This document shows positions 63,195 to 64,000 of a stretch of 64,000 bases of DNA, piece after piece. The notes under the pieces are model-generated. The model was not told the origin of the DNA. It saw nothing but the letters and a program-made list of their open reading frames with translations, and ran no database searches. The translations under genes and the position numbers were made by a program. Numbering within the stretch: the first letter of the stretch is position 1; each line of letters starts with the position of its first letter. Source of the stretch: Laceyella sacchari (GTDB taxonomy: Bacteria; Bacillota; Bacilli; Thermoactinomycetales; Thermoactinomycetaceae); NCBI RefSeq assembly GCF_004343255.1, contig NZ_SMDD01000001.1, forward strand, positions 186,001-250,000, in the 5' to 3' direction.

Positions 63195-64000
63195 ATGTTC
63201 AAAAAGAGATTCCTCTCGCTCTGTTTGGGTCTCGCTTTGCTAGGAATGAGTTTGTCCATCACTTCCCCTACGTCAGCCGCATCTCCTTCAGTCGGATCGA
63301 TTCCGGCGTCTTCCATTCCTGCTCCGACTGGCAATGGCGTCATGACAGTGAAAGTGATGAATGGAACCAATGGTGCTTATAGTGACGATCAAATTTATTG
63401 GGGTGTCATTGGTATTGATCCGGCCACAGGCCGTTGGAGCTATTTGGACTTGAATGGCTATCTGCATCCAATCTCCACTGCATTGAACGACGCCCCTGGG
63501 CATTTGACGAAAAATGGCGTGAACTATGCCAACATTTATCACAGAGTGAGTGATGCCGAGTGGGTCAGCCTGCCGAAAATCACTTCTGGTAGAATGTTTC
63601 TTTGCGTAGGATCGCCGTGTTACATCAAAACATATGACAACGGCTTTGCTGGACCGGACTTCAACAACCCCACTGATCCCAACTTAGATGTTTTCTTGGA
63701 TTTTGTAGAGTTTACAGTGGATGATGCCGGCTATCATGGCAATACCACTCGTGTGGACGGATTTGGATTCCCTATTCAACACAGATTGGTGAATAAAGCA
63801 GGAAACTATGACAGAACAGTCGGTGAACTTGAGTCGGAGACCCGTGCAGGCTTATTTAGCAAATATGTGAATGAAGTGCCTTCAGAATTCAAATCGTTAG
63901 CCTCATTGCAAGCTCCTTATCGCATTGTTGCCCCCATTTACGGACCTTTTGCTCCTGGACGTGAACATAGCAATTACTTCGCCAGTGTCACTTCTATACC
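63195..64000 (+). CDS. Secreted GH64-like beta-1,3-glucanase, 3' end outside window
   Basis: From the ATG at 63195 an open frame of 268 codons runs off the window. The signal peptide is MFKKRFLSLCLGLALLGMSL followed by SITSPTSAA. The mature part has YWGVIGIDPATGRWSYLDLN, YANIYHRVSDAEWVSLPKIT, SGRMFLCVGSPCYIKTYDNG, DFVEFTVDDAGYHGNTTRVD and FGFPIQHRLV. These are typical of the GH64/thaumatin-like beta-1,3-glucanase group, in which the catalytic acids lie in FVEFT and DGFG-type segments. AGGAGGT is seven bases upstream of the ATG. It is divergent from the LPMO fusion, so both may act in degrading fungal cell walls. Confidence 0.82.
   Translation, partial: MFKKRFLSLCLGLALLGMSLSITSPTSAASPSVGSIPASSIPAPTGNGVMTVKVMNGTNGAYSDDQIYWGVIGIDPATGRWSYLDLNGYLHPISTALNDAPGHLTKNGVNYANIYHRVSDAEWVSLPKITSGRMFLCVGSPCYIKTYDNGFAGPDFNNPTDPNLDVFLDFVEFTVDDAGYHGNTTRVDGFGFPIQHRLVNKAGNYDRTVGELESETRAGLFSKYVNEVPSEFKSLASLQAPYRIVAPIYGPFAPGREHSNYFASVTSI

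Overview
The window looks like a chromosomal segment of a spore-forming Firmicute. It carries GerA/GerB/GerC germination genes, the sporulation pair prkA-yhbH, YdbS/YdbT, CadC/CadA and CopZ/CopA of Bacillus type, strong GGAGG ribosome sites and many rho-independent hairpins. Two neighbouring chitin/glucan-degradation genes and moderately GC-rich core genes would fit Thermoactinomycetaceae or a relative, but this is inference; no rRNA or taxonomic marker is present.

Layout. (1) 0.3-2.5 kb: lipoate-protein ligase and a convergent unknown gene. (2) 2.7-12.4 kb: a single long phenylacetate catabolism operon (TetR regulator, paaABCD, paaK, EthD-like protein, two 3-hydroxyacyl-CoA dehydrogenase-like genes, a thiolase, an aldehyde dehydrogenase, a hotdog thioesterase) behind a promoter with a 16-bp perfect palindrome. 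(3) 12.5-13.1 kb: tRNA-Leu(CAA) and three near-identical tandem copies of tRNA-Pro(TGG). (4) 13.1-25.6 kb: housekeeping genes (HAD phosphatases, type-4 uracil-DNA glycosylase, ABC-class ATPase, RNase H, queG, coaA, ogt, trmL) and prkA-yhbH. (5) About 25.7-44.3 kb: an AT-richer accessory region with broken genes (haem-protein remnant, possible serine-recombinase tail, adenylate-forming ligase remnant, MFS pseudogene, CadA scrap), an intact cadC-cadA pair and, at its centre, a complete glycocin cluster. (6) 44.5-48.3 kb: ydbST and membrane proteins. (7) 48.4-54.5 kb: a copper module (His/Met-rich lipoprotein, two-component system, copZ, copA). (8) 54.5-56.4 kb: a cytochrome P450 divergent from a PadR regulator. 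(9) 56.5-60.2 kb: a gerA-gerB-gerC operon. (10) 60.4-64 kb: an unknown gene, a secreted LPMO-CBM-deacetylase fusion, and the start of a secreted GH64-like glucanase that runs off the window.

The main discovery candidate is at 33.2-37.9 kb: a 60-residue precursor closely resembling sublancin, followed by a C39-peptidase ABC exporter, a membrane-anchored thioredoxin-like oxidase, a SunS-type S-glycosyltransferase and a DsbB-like partner. The predicted mature peptide keeps the [11 protein letters not shown] glycosylation motif and five-cysteine pattern of sublancin, but has a four-residue-longer loop and a non-standard Gly-Asn leader end. The cluster lies between galU (UDP-glucose pyrophosphorylase) and a phosphoglucomutase gene, the two enzymes that make the UDP-glucose a SunS-type enzyme uses. 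No recognisable immunity gene is present.

Other points of note are the AA10-CBM5/12-CE4 fusion, the copper locus with two CsoR-like ATACC-N7-GGTAT sites, the paired catalytic and apparently non-catalytic dehydrogenases in the paa operon, and the direct-repeat palindromes between the P450 and padR genes.
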